60,873 nucleotides of DNA, taken from assembly GCA_018993265.1 (NCBI GenBank), contig JAGKSW010000024.1, positions 1 through 60,873 on the forward strand, given 5' to 3'. Position 1 is the stretch's first letter, and each line of letters starts with the position of its first letter. The notes beneath the pieces are model-generated. The model was given only the letters and a program-made list of their open reading frames with translations, made no database searches and was not told where the DNA came from. The DNA comes from Nostoc sp. TH1S01 (GTDB taxonomy: Bacteria > Cyanobacteriota > Cyanobacteriia > Cyanobacteriales > Nostocaceae). Both the position numbers and the translations under genes were made by a program. Shown in pieces: positions 26,181 to 35,613 of this stretch.

Positions 26181-28283
26181 ATGTTGGGAAACACACTTGT
26201 TGGAAGATACCAAATTATTAGCTATTTGGGAGGCGGGGGATTTGGTGAAACCTTTGTAGCTTGTGATACTCAACTCCCTGGTTCACCGCAATGTGTTGTC
26301 AAGAAACTCAAACCCCAAGTTAGCAATGCAGCTACCTTAGAAATAGCTAGACGTTTATTTGACACAGAAGCGCAAGTTCTTTATAAATTAGGCACACACG
26401 ATCGCATTCCCCAACTGTTAGCTTATTTTGAAGAAAATGCCGAATTTTATCTTGTACAAGAATTTATCCCCGGTCATGATTTAGGTAAAGAGTTAGTTAC
26501 AGGAAAAACTTTTACTCAAGACCAAGTTATTTTACTCTTACAAGAAATACTCGAAATCTTAGAATTTGTTCATCAACAAAACGTCATTCATCGTGATATA
26601 AATCCCCACAATTTACTCCGTCGTGACTCTGATAGCAGATTGATTTTAATTGATTTTGGGGCAGTCAAACAAATTACTACCCAAGTCGTAATACCAGAAG
26701 GTCAAACAAAAGCTACTGTTGCAATTGGTACTCCTGGTTATCTTCCTAGCGAACAAGCGCAAGGTACACCAAAATTTAGTAGCGATATCTATGCAGTGGG
26801 TATAATTGCAATTCAAGCTTTAACGGGAATACCTGCTGAAGAATTAGAAAAAGATGCCGAGACTAATGAAATTATCTGGGAAAATAAAGTGCAAGTTTCG
26901 CCAGATTTTGCCAAATTTTTAAATAAAATGATTTGTTATGATTTTCGGCAACGTTATGCTTCAGCAACGGTAGCATTAGCAGCGTTAAAAAATTTCATTC
27001 AGCCTGATAAAAAAACTATCAATATATCTCCGGTAATTTTACAAAAAAATCTCACTCGCAGCAAGCATAGTAAGAATTTATTCATTAAGTTATTATGGGC
27101 ATTTTTTTTATTAGCTATCACTGGCATTGCATCTTTATTTGTGATTAATAGAATCAATAATAATAATGCTATAGAATTATCGAAACAAGGCAACACCCTG
27201 TTTGAATTGCAACGCTATCAAGATGCTTTATCCGCCTACAAACAAGCAGTGGATATTAGACCTGATTATGCTCAAGGATGGAATGGTCAAGGTAAAACAT
27301 TATTTAGATTAAAACAATATGATGCAGCTTTGGCAGCTTATGAAAAGGCAATTCAAATTCAGCCAGATTATGTAGATGCTTGGAGTGGCAGAGGTTTCAC
27401 TTTACAAAAATTACAACGTTATCCAGAAGCGATCGCAGCTTTTGATAAAGCTTTACAACTCCATGATGATTACCCAGAAGTTTGGAATGCTAAGGGCGAA
27501 GTTTTTAGCGAGTTAAAGCAATACGATAATGCAATTAGAGCTTACGATAAAGCCATAGATTTAAAATCTGATTATGTAGAAGCTTGGTATAGTAAAGGTT
27601 TGGCGTGGCAAAATTTAAAAAATTATGAAGAAGCGATCGCAGCTTACGATAAAGCCTTAGAAATTAAATCTGATTATTATCAAGCATGGTATAATCGCGG
27701 CAATGCTTTAGTAAATTTAAACCGCTACGAAGATGCTTTTACTGCTTACGATAAAGCGGTACAATATCAACCAAGTTATTATCCAGCGTGGTTATCAAGA
27801 GGTAATGTTCTGATTACTTTACGCCGCTATGCAGAAGCCGTAGAATCATTTAATCAAGTAATCAAAAATGATGCTGACAACTACCAAGCATGGTACAACC
27901 TTGGGTGGTCACAACATCAACTGCAACGCTACGCCGAAGCAATCGCAGCTTATAATAAAGCCGCCAGCATTAAACGCAACGATGATCAACTTTGGTACAG
28001 TTTGGGCAATTCTCAATACAATTTGCAGAAATATGCAGAGGCGATCGCAGCTTATAATAGAGCATTACGCTACAACCCAAAACATTACGAAAGTTGGTAT
28101 AGCCGAGGCAATGCCTTACTCAATTTAAACCGTTATCCAGAAGCGATCGCATCCTATAATCAAGCTATTAAATATAAGCCAGATTATCAAGAGGCGATCG
28201 CTGCACGCAACCAAGCCGAGAATCAACTACACAAAGATAAATCAAAACCCATCATTGTTCCTACGATACCTAATTCAAATTAA
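26181..28283 (+). CDS. Ser/Thr protein kinase with membrane anchor and TPR repeats
   Basis: The 700 aa hold an N-terminal kinase domain (1-270), one membrane helix (about 295-320, LLWAFFLLAITGIASLFVI) and about ten TPRs (330-685) of the pattern YPEAIAAYDKALxxxPDY. Kinase motifs: GGGGFGET glycine loop, VVKKLKP lysine, DFGAVKQ, and APE-like GYLPSEQ. The catalytic loop reads HRDINPHN: Asp and Asn are kept but the usual Lys (HRDxKPxN) is Asn, so catalytic strength is uncertain. The kinase is cytoplasmic; the TPRs would be on the other side of the membrane. Start ATG 26181. Confidence 0.9.
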   Translation: MLGNTLVGRYQIISYLGGGGFGETFVACDTQLPGSPQCVVKKLKPQVSNAATLEIARRLFDTEAQVLYKLGTHDRIPQLLAYFEENAEFYLVQEFIPGHDLGKELVTGKTFTQDQVILLLQEILEILEFVHQQNVIHRDINPHNLLRRDSDSRLILIDFGAVKQITTQVVIPEGQTKATVAIGTPGYLPSEQAQGTPKFSSDIYAVGIIAIQALTGIPAEELEKDAETNEIIWENKVQVSPDFAKFLNKMICYDFRQRYASATVALAALKNFIQPDKKTINISPVILQKNLTRSKHSKNLFIKLLWAFFLLAITGIASLFVINRINNNNAIELSKQGNTLFELQRYQDALSAYKQAVDIRPDYAQGWNGQGKTLFRLKQYDAALAAYEKAIQIQPDYVDAWSGRGFTLQKLQRYPEAIAAFDKALQLHDDYPEVWNAKGEVFSELKQYDNAIRAYDKAIDLKSDYVEAWYSKGLAWQNLKNYEEAIAAYDKALEIKSDYYQAWYNRGNALVNLNRYEDAFTAYDKAVQYQPSYYPAWLSRGNVLITLRRYAEAVESFNQVIKNDADNYQAWYNLGWSQHQLQRYAEAIAAYNKAASIKRNDDQLWYSLGNSQYNLQKYAEAIAAYNRALRYNPKHYESWYSRGNALLNLNRYPEAIASYNQAIKYKPDYQEAIAARNQAENQLHKDKSKPIIVPTIPNSN

Positions 28284-28593
28284 CCGCAGATTTAGACGCG
28301 TTAGCGGCTTCCCGAAGGGTACGCGGATATAGACGCGTTAGCGGCTTGCCGCAGGCTACGCAGATAATCAGGATAACAATCTGAGTTAAAGCAGTTTTCA
28401 TCTATGTTCTACACAACACTAGTACAAAAAGGCTGAAGTATGAAGTCTGAAGTATGAAATGAAGAAAACCTTAGAGTGAGCTTTTCAGCAATTGATAATG
28501 GGTGCTTTATTTCCACTTTACTGTACTAGCCTCTAGTCTCCAGCCTCTAACCTCTTTTTTTCTCTGTTTTACTCAACCACGAAACATCAGAAA
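28284..28593. repeat. Intergenic region with 37-bp tandem repeat and heptamer arrays
   Basis: AGACGCGTTAGCGGCTT occurs at 28294-28310 and again at 28331-28347, each followed by an imperfect hairpin (CCCGAAGGG or GCCGCAGGC) and TACGC. Further on are TGAAGTA heptamers (about 28436-28460) and CCTCTAG-like units (about 28530-28553). No gene is seen. Confidence 0.75.
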
Positions 28594-30087
28594 CTAACTT
28601 CGATTATCTATTTGGGCGCGTTGTAAATTACCAGAAAAGTCAACATACACACTCTTCCATTCTGTGAACACATCTAAAGCAGTGGTTCCGGCTTCGCGGT
28701 GTCCGTTACCTGTTTGTTTCACGCCACCAAAAGGTAAATGTACTTCTGCGCCAATAGTCGGGCCATTAATATAGGTAATACCTGCTTCAATGTCGCGCAT
28801 CGCCGTAAATGCCCGGTTGATATCGCGCGTATAAATGGAAGAAGACAGACCATAATTAGTATCATTGAGAATAGCGATCGCATCTTCAAAAGAATTAACC
28901 TCAATTAATGCCACTACAGGCCCAAATATCTCTTCACGGGCAACGCGCATATCTGGCGTAACATTATCTAAAATAGTTGGCAAAAAGAAATTCCCCTCTT
29001 TTAATTGTCCTTCACTTGCAATTTCTCCACCAATTAAAATTTTTGCCCCTTCTTCACGGGCGATGTTCATATATTCATTCACCCGTTGCAATTGCCTTTG
29101 ATTAATTATCGGCCCAATTTCTGTATCTTGGTCATAACCAGCACCCAAGCGTAACTTACTAGTACGCTCATACAGCATAGCCGTAAACTTTTCTTTAATA
29201 TCATGATGCAATATTAGCCGACTTGTAGCTGTACAACGTTGCCCAGTCGTCCCAAAAGCCCCCCAAACTGCACCATCTAAAGCCAGTCCTAAGTCTGCAT
29301 CTTCCATTACTACTTGGGCGTTTTTACCACCCATCTCCAGACAAACACGCTTGTGAGTGCGTCCGCAAGTTGCACCTACAAAAGCCCCTGTTTCCGAAGA
29401 ACCAGTAAACGAAACTAAATCAACATTGGGATGTTCGACTAAAGCTTTACCAACTTCTTCACCAACACCATGCACTAAGTTAATCACACCTGCGGGTAAA
29501 CCTGCTGCGGCGAAAATTTCTATTAGTTTGGTTGCACAAGCGGGTGTATCTTCAGCAGGTTTGAGAATGACAGTATTACCGCATACCAAAGCGGGCATAG
29601 CTTTCCAGCAAGGAATAGCCACAGGAAAGTTCCACGGTGTAATTAAAGCACAAACACCAATGGGCATTCGCACTGTCATTGCAAATTTATTCGGCATTTC
29701 CGAAGGTGTTGTTAACCCAAACAGCCGCCGCCCTTCACCAGCACTATAAAAAGCACAGTCAATACCTTCCTGCACATCACCCCTAGCTTCTGTGAGGGGT
29801 TTACCCATTTCTCGACTAATTAATTGGGCGAGTTCTTCTTTATGCTGGAGTAATAATTCTCCCACACGAAAAATATATTCGGCTCTAGCTGGGGCAGGAA
29901 CTTTCCGCCAACTGCGGTAAGCGTGACGGGCGGCGGCGACGGCTTTATCTACATCCTCCGCTTGAGAACGAGGAAAGGTTGCGACAACTTCGCTTACCAA
30001 AGCAGGGTTATAACTTTCCAGAATATTTCCTGTCGTAGCATCCACCCACTGACCATTAATATAATTGCGACAAGTTAGCAAAGACAT
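28594..30087 (-). CDS. NAD(P)-dependent aldehyde dehydrogenase
   Basis: This 497-aa ALDH superfamily enzyme oxidises an aldehyde to the acid. It has the cofactor site [13 protein letters not shown] near residue 145-157, FTGSSETG near 226, the general base Glu in CLEMGGKN near 250 and the catalytic Cys in GQRCTATSR near 290. [16 protein letters not shown] near the C-terminus is typical. It resembles the semialdehyde/ALDH7-type groups, but the substrate cannot be told from sequence. Monocistronic; start ATG 30087. Confidence 0.9.
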   Translation of the reverse strand: MSLLTCRNYINGQWVDATTGNILESYNPALVSEVVATFPRSQAEDVDKAVAAARHAYRSWRKVPAPARAEYIFRVGELLLQHKEELAQLISREMGKPLTEARGDVQEGIDCAFYSAGEGRRLFGLTTPSEMPNKFAMTVRMPIGVCALITPWNFPVAIPCWKAMPALVCGNTVILKPAEDTPACATKLIEIFAAAGLPAGVINLVHGVGEEVGKALVEHPNVDLVSFTGSSETGAFVGATCGRTHKRVCLEMGGKNAQVVMEDADLGLALDGAVWGAFGTTGQRCTATSRLILHHDIKEKFTAMLYERTSKLRLGAGYDQDTEIGPIINQRQLQRVNEYMNIAREEGAKILIGGEIASEGQLKEGNFFLPTILDNVTPDMRVAREEIFGPVVALIEVNSFEDAIAILNDTNYGLSSSIYTRDINRAFTAMRDIEAGITYINGPTIGAEVHLPFGGVKQTGNGHREAGTTALDVFTEWKSVYVDFSGNLQRAQIDNRS

Positions 30088-30197
30088 AATTAGTATTTAA
30101 AAATTTCTTTTAGATAATTGCGATAGATTCGATTTGCTTTCTACGTTAACGTCAAGTTTAAAGAATGGGCAGAAGACGAAAAAGTTATACACAAAAG

Positions 30198-30899
30198 TTA
30201 AGGCACAAAAGCCAACACACCCACAGGACAACCAGAACCACCACGCAATTTAAGAATTGCGATCGCTAATGTAGTACCTTGAGGTGGTAATTGATCTAAA
30301 TTCGTCAAATTTTCCAAAACAATACCCTGCTGTGCCAACACTAAGCGGTTAGTCGTAAAACTGTTATCTTGTCCGGGGTCAACACCGTGAGTATCAATTC
30401 CTACTCCCGCAATTTGTCGTTCATCCAACAAAAACTGCGTAGCATCGCCACTAAAGCCCGGAAAGTGCATAATTCCTTTGGCATCCTGGTTAAAGAATGC
30501 GTTTCTATCAGTCCATTTATGCTGCCATCCAGTATACAGCAGTACTAAACTACCACTGGCAATCACACCGTATTTTTCCTCCCATGCCAGAATATCAGTA
30601 ATGCTCAAAGCATAATCAGGATTATTCACAGCAACTTCGCAGATATCTATCACTACCGCCGATAAAACTAGTGATTCCGCCGCATATTCATCAATTCCTG
30701 CACCAGCAGTATCAAAACTATTAGGAGCGTTGATATGCGTAGCACTATGTTCCCCCAAAGAAAAACTCCGCAGATAGTAGCCATCATCTTGAATATCCGC
30801 AACAGTGCTAAATTCTACTGGTGGGTCGCCCGGCCATAAAGGAATATTTCTATCAATAATATGGCTTAAGTGTATAACGCGGGAATAATTAATTTGCAT
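30198..30899 (-). CDS. Cyclase family (kynurenine formamidase-like) hydrolase
   Basis: From ATG 30899 (MQINYSRVIHLSHIID) it is 233 aa. The cyclase-family signature is present: WPGDPPVEF near residue 25 and the metal site HSATHINAPNSF near 55. GVGIDTHGVDPG near 170 completes the site. Members are Mn/Zn amidohydrolases or dehydratases; the substrate is unknown. The frame extends 33 codons upstream to 30998, but that part contains repeat sequence and has no family features. It follows the aldehyde dehydrogenase on the opposite-reading order with a 110-bp gap. Confidence 0.85.
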   Translation of the reverse strand: MQINYSRVIHLSHIIDRNIPLWPGDPPVEFSTVADIQDDGYYLRSFSLGEHSATHINAPNSFDTAGAGIDEYAAESLVLSAVVIDICEVAVNNPDYALSITDILAWEEKYGVIASGSLVLLYTGWQHKWTDRNAFFNQDAKGIMHFPGFSGDATQFLLDERQIAGVGIDTHGVDPGQDNSFTTNRLVLAQQGIVLENLTNLDQLPPQGTTLAIAILKLRGGSGCPVGVLAFVP

Positions 30900-31024
30900 A
30901 AATTTTATAGTATTTTCTAGTCTGTTGAAGTCAAGATTTATCTGTGTGCATCTGTGGTTAATAAATTTAACTGATATCAAATCGATATGAAGAAACATAA
31001 TTCAATATAGTTCAGTTAAATCAT

Positions 31025-31066
31025 TTCTCTCCTCTCTCTGCGCTCTCTGCGTCTCTGTGGTTCGTT
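31025..31066. repeat. Dispersed repeat (copy of the segment inside the XPB-like gene)
   Basis: The sequence reads tctctgcgctctctgcgtct and continues ctgtggttcg. It lies between the COP23 and cyclase-family genes and matches the insert at about 13336-13382. Confidence 0.75.
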
Positions 31067-31179
31067 AATAAAACTCGTAAGTCATATACTAATAGCAGAA
31101 ACTCTCACTTTAGCCCAAATAATATAGAGCTGAAATGAGAGTTTTCCAAAGTTAGCAGTGACATTCACTGTACACGATA

Positions 31180-31983
31180 TTACCGGAAATTACCAGGATT
31201 TAAGCGAGTCCGACCTTGAGATTGAGTTGGAGATTGACGGCGAATTGCGACACCATTACGTAATTTTGTTCCAGTTCCACCATCTTTGCGATCAAGGAAA
31301 GGTTTAAGATTAATTCCACTTCTAGATGAGCTAACTTGTCGATTACTTCCACCTAAAATTGTGCGGCCTATGTTGTAAATTTCATCTACTCCGCCTCTAT
31401 TGTTGCGATAAGTATTCACAGCCGTAGTTTGTTGACCATCATCCGCAGAAATTAAGTTTTGGAAAATGCTATTGCGGACAGTATAAGGGTCTTTATCTCG
31501 TGGTACTGTCAACACAATCCGACAACTAGGGTTAGCTTCAGTAGTTACACAAACAATGTTTTCGTTATTCAAGAAACCTGTTTGGAGTTCTTGCAAACCA
31601 TCAGGACGATATTGTTCTAGGCGTTGAGCAATGGTAACACAACGTTTGTAAGGATCCCAACCACCGCCCAATCGCGCAGGAGCCGCCCAAGGAAAGAATC
31701 TTCCCGGTTGGCTTTCTGGTTGATACATGACTACGTATTGACCATTATCATTTTGACAGCTAAATCTAGTATCGGTAACGACAGTACCACTAGAAGAAGT
31801 GGGTACGCCTGTTGAGGTGTCTACAGGATTTGATGAGCCTGATGGATAGGGATAAGGATCGGAAGTGGTAGGTACGACAATACCACCACCATCATTAACT
31901 TGGGCAAAGGCGGCAGAATTGCCCAAAAATAAGGATAAGCCCAAACCGCTTAAACATAATAGCTTCAAGGGTTGTAATGTCAT
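31180..31983 (-). CDS. COP23-domain exported protein
   Basis: This 267-aa protein has a signal peptide (LLCLSGLGLSLFLGNSAAFAQ) and a Pro/Ser/Thr-rich linker to about residue 70. A COP23-type domain follows: FSCQNDNGQYVVMYQP, WDPYKRCVTIAQRLEQYRPDGL, NIVCVT and CRIVLTV, with conserved cysteines. COP23 was described as a circadian-oscillating peripheral membrane protein in a unicellular cyanobacterium; the biochemical role is unknown. The C-terminal 60 residues are basic and low complexity. Confidence 0.85.
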   Translation of the reverse strand: MTLQPLKLLCLSGLGLSLFLGNSAAFAQVNDGGGIVVPTTSDPYPYPSGSSNPVDTSTGVPTSSSGTVVTDTRFSCQNDNGQYVVMYQPESQPGRFFPWAAPARLGGGWDPYKRCVTIAQRLEQYRPDGLQELQTGFLNNENIVCVTTEANPSCRIVLTVPRDKDPYTVRNSIFQNLISADDGQQTTAVNTYRNNRGGVDEIYNIGRTILGGSNRQVSSSRSGINLKPFLDRKDGGTGTKLRNGVAIRRQSPTQSQGRTRLNPGNFR

Positions 31984-32053
31984 AAATTATCCTTTACTAG
32001 ATATGAGGTTAGCTAATTGATAATTTCAGTGACGCAGAAATTTGTTTTTTGAT

Positions 32054-33661
32054 TCATTCAGAACGCTGCTTTTTCTCTTCTCGTTCTTTTTTCTCTTTCA
32101 GTATTTGTTTGACTTTGGCTTGAATGGCTGTGTGACGTTCAACTCCTTCGTAGCTGTAGCGGTTATAGTTACCACGGGTAATCAAGTTTTCTAAATAACT
32201 CACTCGTTCTTTACCGCCTGGGTGGGATGATATCCAAGTCGGCGGCGCATTTTTTTGTTGTTTTTGTAGCGTTACCATCAAATTACGCAACCCATCAGCA
32301 GCATAGCCATTAGCCACAATCAAGCGAGTACCCACAACATCTGCTTGACGTTCCATCTCACGGCTGTAGCTGAGGGAAAAAAGTTGACCAACTGTACCAC
32401 CAAAAGGCAGATATTGGGTAACGTTAGAAATCAAGTTTCCTTGGGTAACTAGTTGAAAACCGTGCGATAAAACTACGTGAGATAATTCATGACCGATTAA
32501 CCCAGCTAGTTCAGCTTCAGAGTTACTTTTGGCGATCGCACCAGCATTAATAAAAACTTTTCCTCCTGGTAAGGCAAAGGCATTTAATTCTTCTTCGGGA
32601 ATCACAAAAAATTCATATTTAAATTCGGTGCGTCCTGAAACTTTCACTAGTTTCTGCCCAATTTCGTTAACGTAGGCCAGCACTTCCTCATCTTTTACTA
32701 ATGGTAGCTGTTTTTTTGCCTGTTTCGCTACCGAATCACCCACTGCACCTTCACCTTGTAGCAGCAAGATGGTAGAGTCTAAGGCAGAAAATGGCCCTAA
32801 CAAACTACCTGTAACAGCATAGCCAACTGCACCTGTAATAATGTTAGCGAGAGTGTTACCTCGAATTTCTTCGCGGATATGGGCTTTGTAGCGTTTGAGG
32901 TTGAGTTCTGCAAGTTGGGTAAATTCCTCTGCTTGCGGATCATTAGGATAAAGAATCGCAAATTGACGCGCGGCTAACGATGCTTCCATCCATTTTTTTT
33001 CATCCGCCAGTGCTGTAACTTTGGCTTTAATTAAATCTGGCTGATCGGGATATAGTGATGATGCTCGTTCTAAAATTTCTACAGCTTCTTTGGGGCGATT
33101 ATATTGCTTGAGAATCTCAGCATAACGAATGTGACCAGGAATAAATTCTGGGTACTGTTCCACCAATAGTTTTAGCGGTACTTCCGTCCTGGTTTGTAAC
33201 TTAGCTGCAATTCCCGCTTCTGATTCTCGCCAGTAAACTTTGCCAGCTGGTGATAGTTGCATAGGATCAAGAATGGCGGGTTTACGTTCTTGAGTTGCAG
33301 TATCTGTATTGGCGAATGGTGGTTTGACTTCACGGTAGAGTTTTTCCGCCTCAGCAATATTGCCTGCGAGGTATAGTTTGTCTGCTGCGATAAACTTTTG
33401 TTGACGGGCAAGTTCTTCCGGTGTAAGTGTAGTTTCTGTTGCGGTATCTGGTTTTTGAGGTTCGTTCGCTTCTGGTTTTGGCGTTTGGTTGGGCTGTGGA
33501 CTTTCGGAACTGGGTGTATCTGTTGTTTCTACAGTGGTAGTGGCAGGTTCTTGGGCTGGGACAGGTGCTAACGGTTGCGTCAGAATAATTAAAATTGATG
33601 TACTAACTGACAATAAAATCCAACTCAAGGTTAGCAGCAGAGACTTCCTGGTTCGTTTCAT
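32054..33661 (-). CDS. M48 family metalloprotease with TPR region
   Basis: The 535 aa begin with a signal anchor (LLLTLSWILLSVSTSILIILT), then a Pro/Glu/Thr linker and a helical TPR-like region (about 90-260). The zinc site is HELSHVVLSHG near residue 390 with third ligand Glu in REMERQADVVG. SHPGGKERVSYL closes the domain. This layout resembles BepA/YfgC-type periplasmic proteases that help outer membrane protein assembly, although there the TPRs follow the protease domain. The C-terminus is a Lys/Glu-rich tail. Confidence 0.88.
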   Translation of the reverse strand: MKRTRKSLLLTLSWILLSVSTSILIILTQPLAPVPAQEPATTTVETTDTPSSESPQPNQTPKPEANEPQKPDTATETTLTPEELARQQKFIAADKLYLAGNIAEAEKLYREVKPPFANTDTATQERKPAILDPMQLSPAGKVYWRESEAGIAAKLQTRTEVPLKLLVEQYPEFIPGHIRYAEILKQYNRPKEAVEILERASSLYPDQPDLIKAKVTALADEKKWMEASLAARQFAILYPNDPQAEEFTQLAELNLKRYKAHIREEIRGNTLANIITGAVGYAVTGSLLGPFSALDSTILLLQGEGAVGDSVAKQAKKQLPLVKDEEVLAYVNEIGQKLVKVSGRTEFKYEFFVIPEEELNAFALPGGKVFINAGAIAKSNSEAELAGLIGHELSHVVLSHGFQLVTQGNLISNVTQYLPFGGTVGQLFSLSYSREMERQADVVGTRLIVANGYAADGLRNLMVTLQKQQKNAPPTWISSHPGGKERVSYLENLITRGNYNRYSYEGVERHTAIQAKVKQILKEKKEREEKKQRSE

Positions 33662-33864
33662 GCTGAGTTCATTGATGCAAAGGGGTTGTTTTAATGCTAT
33701 GAGTAACAGACCCCATCCGCCTAGAGCGATCGCTATTGTTTTACAACAATCTCAGGGTATAAACTGCTGCCGTCTTAGCCCTTGATTCAATATCATAATT
33801 ATTCTGATTTCAGAGCTACCTAATAGTAATAAATACTCTATTAAAATTATCTTTCTTAAATAGG

Positions 33865-33893
33865 TTAAGTACCAAAAAAAGAAACGTTATAAT
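33865..33893 (+). promoter_or_regulatory. Candidate promoter of the Fur-family gene
   Basis: TATAAT at 33888-33893 with TTAAGT at 33865-33870, 17 bp apart. The -35 match is weak. The AT-rich stretch around it could also hold an autoregulatory Fur/PerR site. Confidence 0.5.
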
Positions 33894-33931
33894 AATAATC
33901 TATTTCTGTTAATCTGATTCAAGTGAATGCT

Positions 33932-34363
33932 ATGCAGCAAAAAGCTGATGAGATTGTCAAAACACTCAAGAGCAAAGGATTGCGAGTGACTCCCCAGCGC
34001 TTCGCAGTATATGCAAATCTACTAGCACGAGAAGACCATCCTACAGTAGATCAAATTCTGACAAACTTGAATCAAGATGCACCAACTTCATCTCAAGCTA
34101 CAGTTTATGCCGCACTACAAGCATTACGCGAAGTCGGCTTAGTGCGCGAAGTACTGTTAGAAGAAGGTGTATCACGTTACGATGCCAAAGTTATGCCACA
34201 CCATCATTTTCGCTGTAACTGTTGTGGTGCAATTGAAGACATTGATTGGAATACCTTTCAGTGTATTGATTTGAATAAACTGCGTTCAGGATTGAAAGCC
34301 GAACGCTATGAAGTAACTGTGCAGGGAACTTGCGATCGCTGTCAAATAAAGTCTGAAGTGTGA
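33932..34363 (+). CDS. Fur family regulator, PerR-like
   Basis: This metal-dependent repressor is about 143 aa. The winged helix is at residues 10-80 (GLRVTPQRFAVYANLL, SSQATVYAALQALREVGLV). The metal-binding half has PHHHFRCNCCG and a second CDRC pair, so a structural zinc site is likely. Similarity is closer to the peroxide-type (PerR) than to the iron-type Fur by overall pattern, but this is not certain. I prefer ATG 33932 over GTG 33923. The last residues (KSEV) and TGA lie in a TGAAGTG heptamer array. Confidence 0.85.
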   Translation: MQQKADEIVKTLKSKGLRVTPQRFAVYANLLAREDHPTVDQILTNLNQDAPTSSQATVYAALQALREVGLVREVLLEEGVSRYDAKVMPHHHFRCNCCGAIEDIDWNTFQCIDLNKLRSGLKAERYEVTVQGTCDRCQIKSEV

Positions 34364-34380
34364 AGTATGAAGTCTGAAAT
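34345..34380. repeat. Heptamer array at the end of the Fur-family gene
   Basis: GTCTGAA/GTGTGAA/GTATGAA units. The gene's TGA is inside the first units. Confidence 0.85.
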
Positions 34381-34514
34381 TTTTAGGACTTAAGCCAAAG
34401 TTTGTCTGTGGAGACTGGGTGAAGGGTTGTAAGGGTAAAGGGTGTAAGGATTTTGTATACATACACCCTTTACCCGCCCAAACCGTTGATTTTGCGTTTT
34501 CATACGTAAGTTCT

Positions 34515-34569
34515 AATTTCACACTTCATACTTCATACTTCATACTTCACACTTCACATTTCACACTTC
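34515..34569. repeat. Heptamer array at the end of the DUF1611 gene
   Basis: ACACTTC/ATACTTC units in inverse orientation to the array at 34345-34380, so the two could pair across about 140 bp. The stop of the DUF1611 gene (34561-34563) lies inside. Confidence 0.85.
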
Positions 34570-35613
34570 ACTTCGCATGACTGCATCTAACAACAACCCA
34601 GCGCCAAAACGCACCGGATCAGTGCAAGCTAAACCGGTTTCGGCTGTAGTTTGGGCGATCGCTTCTTGGGCGGCAAACTCATCTAAATGTGCAGTATTCA
34701 ACGCTATACCCACCACAGGCACTTTCCCAAAAGCACCACCCGCACTTGCTACAGATTCATACATTTGAATCACTTTCGTTAACGGCGGAATCGGGACATG
34801 GGGATTATTTCGGTTGTGGGTTTGTCCCGCCCGATGTACCAATATCAGTTGTGTGGGTTGAGAACCGCGAATTAAAGGCAAGGTAGCTGTAGAACCAGGA
34901 TGTAACAGCGAACCTTGTCCTTCAATGTGCAGAATGTCATAGTTTTTGCCATAACGCATCACTATTTGTTCCACAGCACCAGCCGCAAAATCTACTCGGA
35001 CTGCATCTAAGGCGATACCATCACCTTCTAACATCAAACCAGTTTGACCTGTAGCGATAAACTTAGAACGCCAACCCCGTAACTTTGCCGCCCAGTTTAG
35101 TTCTAAACTAGTAGACATTTTCCCAATCGCCATATCTGTTCCCACCGTCAACACACGGCGACAGGGAAGAGTCCGCGCCATCCCACTCGCTACTTGTAGA
35201 TTTGGTGGTTCCTTGCGGACATCCCAAATTAACTGTCCTGGTTTTAACAGTTCATTTAACTCTGCCATTGTCGCCAATGGTGTGTGTAAACCATTCACCA
35301 AAGACATCCCAGCTTTTAGCGCATCTTTAATTTCTATCCAATAATCATCAGGTACCGCACCACCTTTGGGCGCAATTCCAATTACTAATACTTCTGGTTT
35401 ATACTCCAAAGCTGCGGTGACAGATTCCACAATCGGCACATCACGCTTGATACCTGTTAATTCTGGCAAAGACCTACCAGCAGTTACCTTATCAATGACT
35501 GCGACAATCGGGGCTTCACTGTAGCGTAAAATTGCCAACCCGGTTTTGCCCTGTGTTCCTGTAATTCCTTCATGTAGCAGAATAGCGATTCGTTGATTAA
35601 GCGGCAAACGCAC
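34561..35613 (-). CDS. DUF1611 family protein, candidate D-glutamate N-acetyltransferase DgcN
   Basis: At 350 aa it fits the DUF1611 family. It has an N-terminal Rossmann-like part (IAILLHEGITGTQGKTGLAIL) and a C-terminal P-loop-like part (TVGTDMAIGKMSTSLEL near residue 180, HIEGQGSLLHPGS near 235). A D-glutamate route has been described in which a DUF1611 protein, DgcN, N-acetylates D-Glu and an epimerase-family enzyme, DgcA, converts the product to the L form. The epimerase gene here overlaps it by 17 bp, which supports that role. The end (SEV) and stop come from a heptamer array. Confidence 0.75.
   Translation of the reverse strand: MRLPLNQRIAILLHEGITGTQGKTGLAILRYSEAPIVAVIDKVTAGRSLPELTGIKRDVPIVESVTAALEYKPEVLVIGIAPKGGAVPDDYWIEIKDALKAGMSLVNGLHTPLATMAELNELLKPGQLIWDVRKEPPNLQVASGMARTLPCRRVLTVGTDMAIGKMSTSLELNWAAKLRGWRSKFIATGQTGLMLEGDGIALDAVRVDFAAGAVEQIVMRYGKNYDILHIEGQGSLLHPGSTATLPLIRGSQPTQLILVHRAGQTHNRNNPHVPIPPLTKVIQMYESVASAGGAFGKVPVVGIALNTAHLDEFAAQEAIAQTTAETGLACTDPVRFGAGLLLDAVMRSEV

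Noticed and set aside
30900-30998. 33-residue extension of the cyclase-family protein
   Set aside because: It is rich in repeat-derived sequence (catctgtggtt) and lacks family features. ATG 30899 fits the family start.
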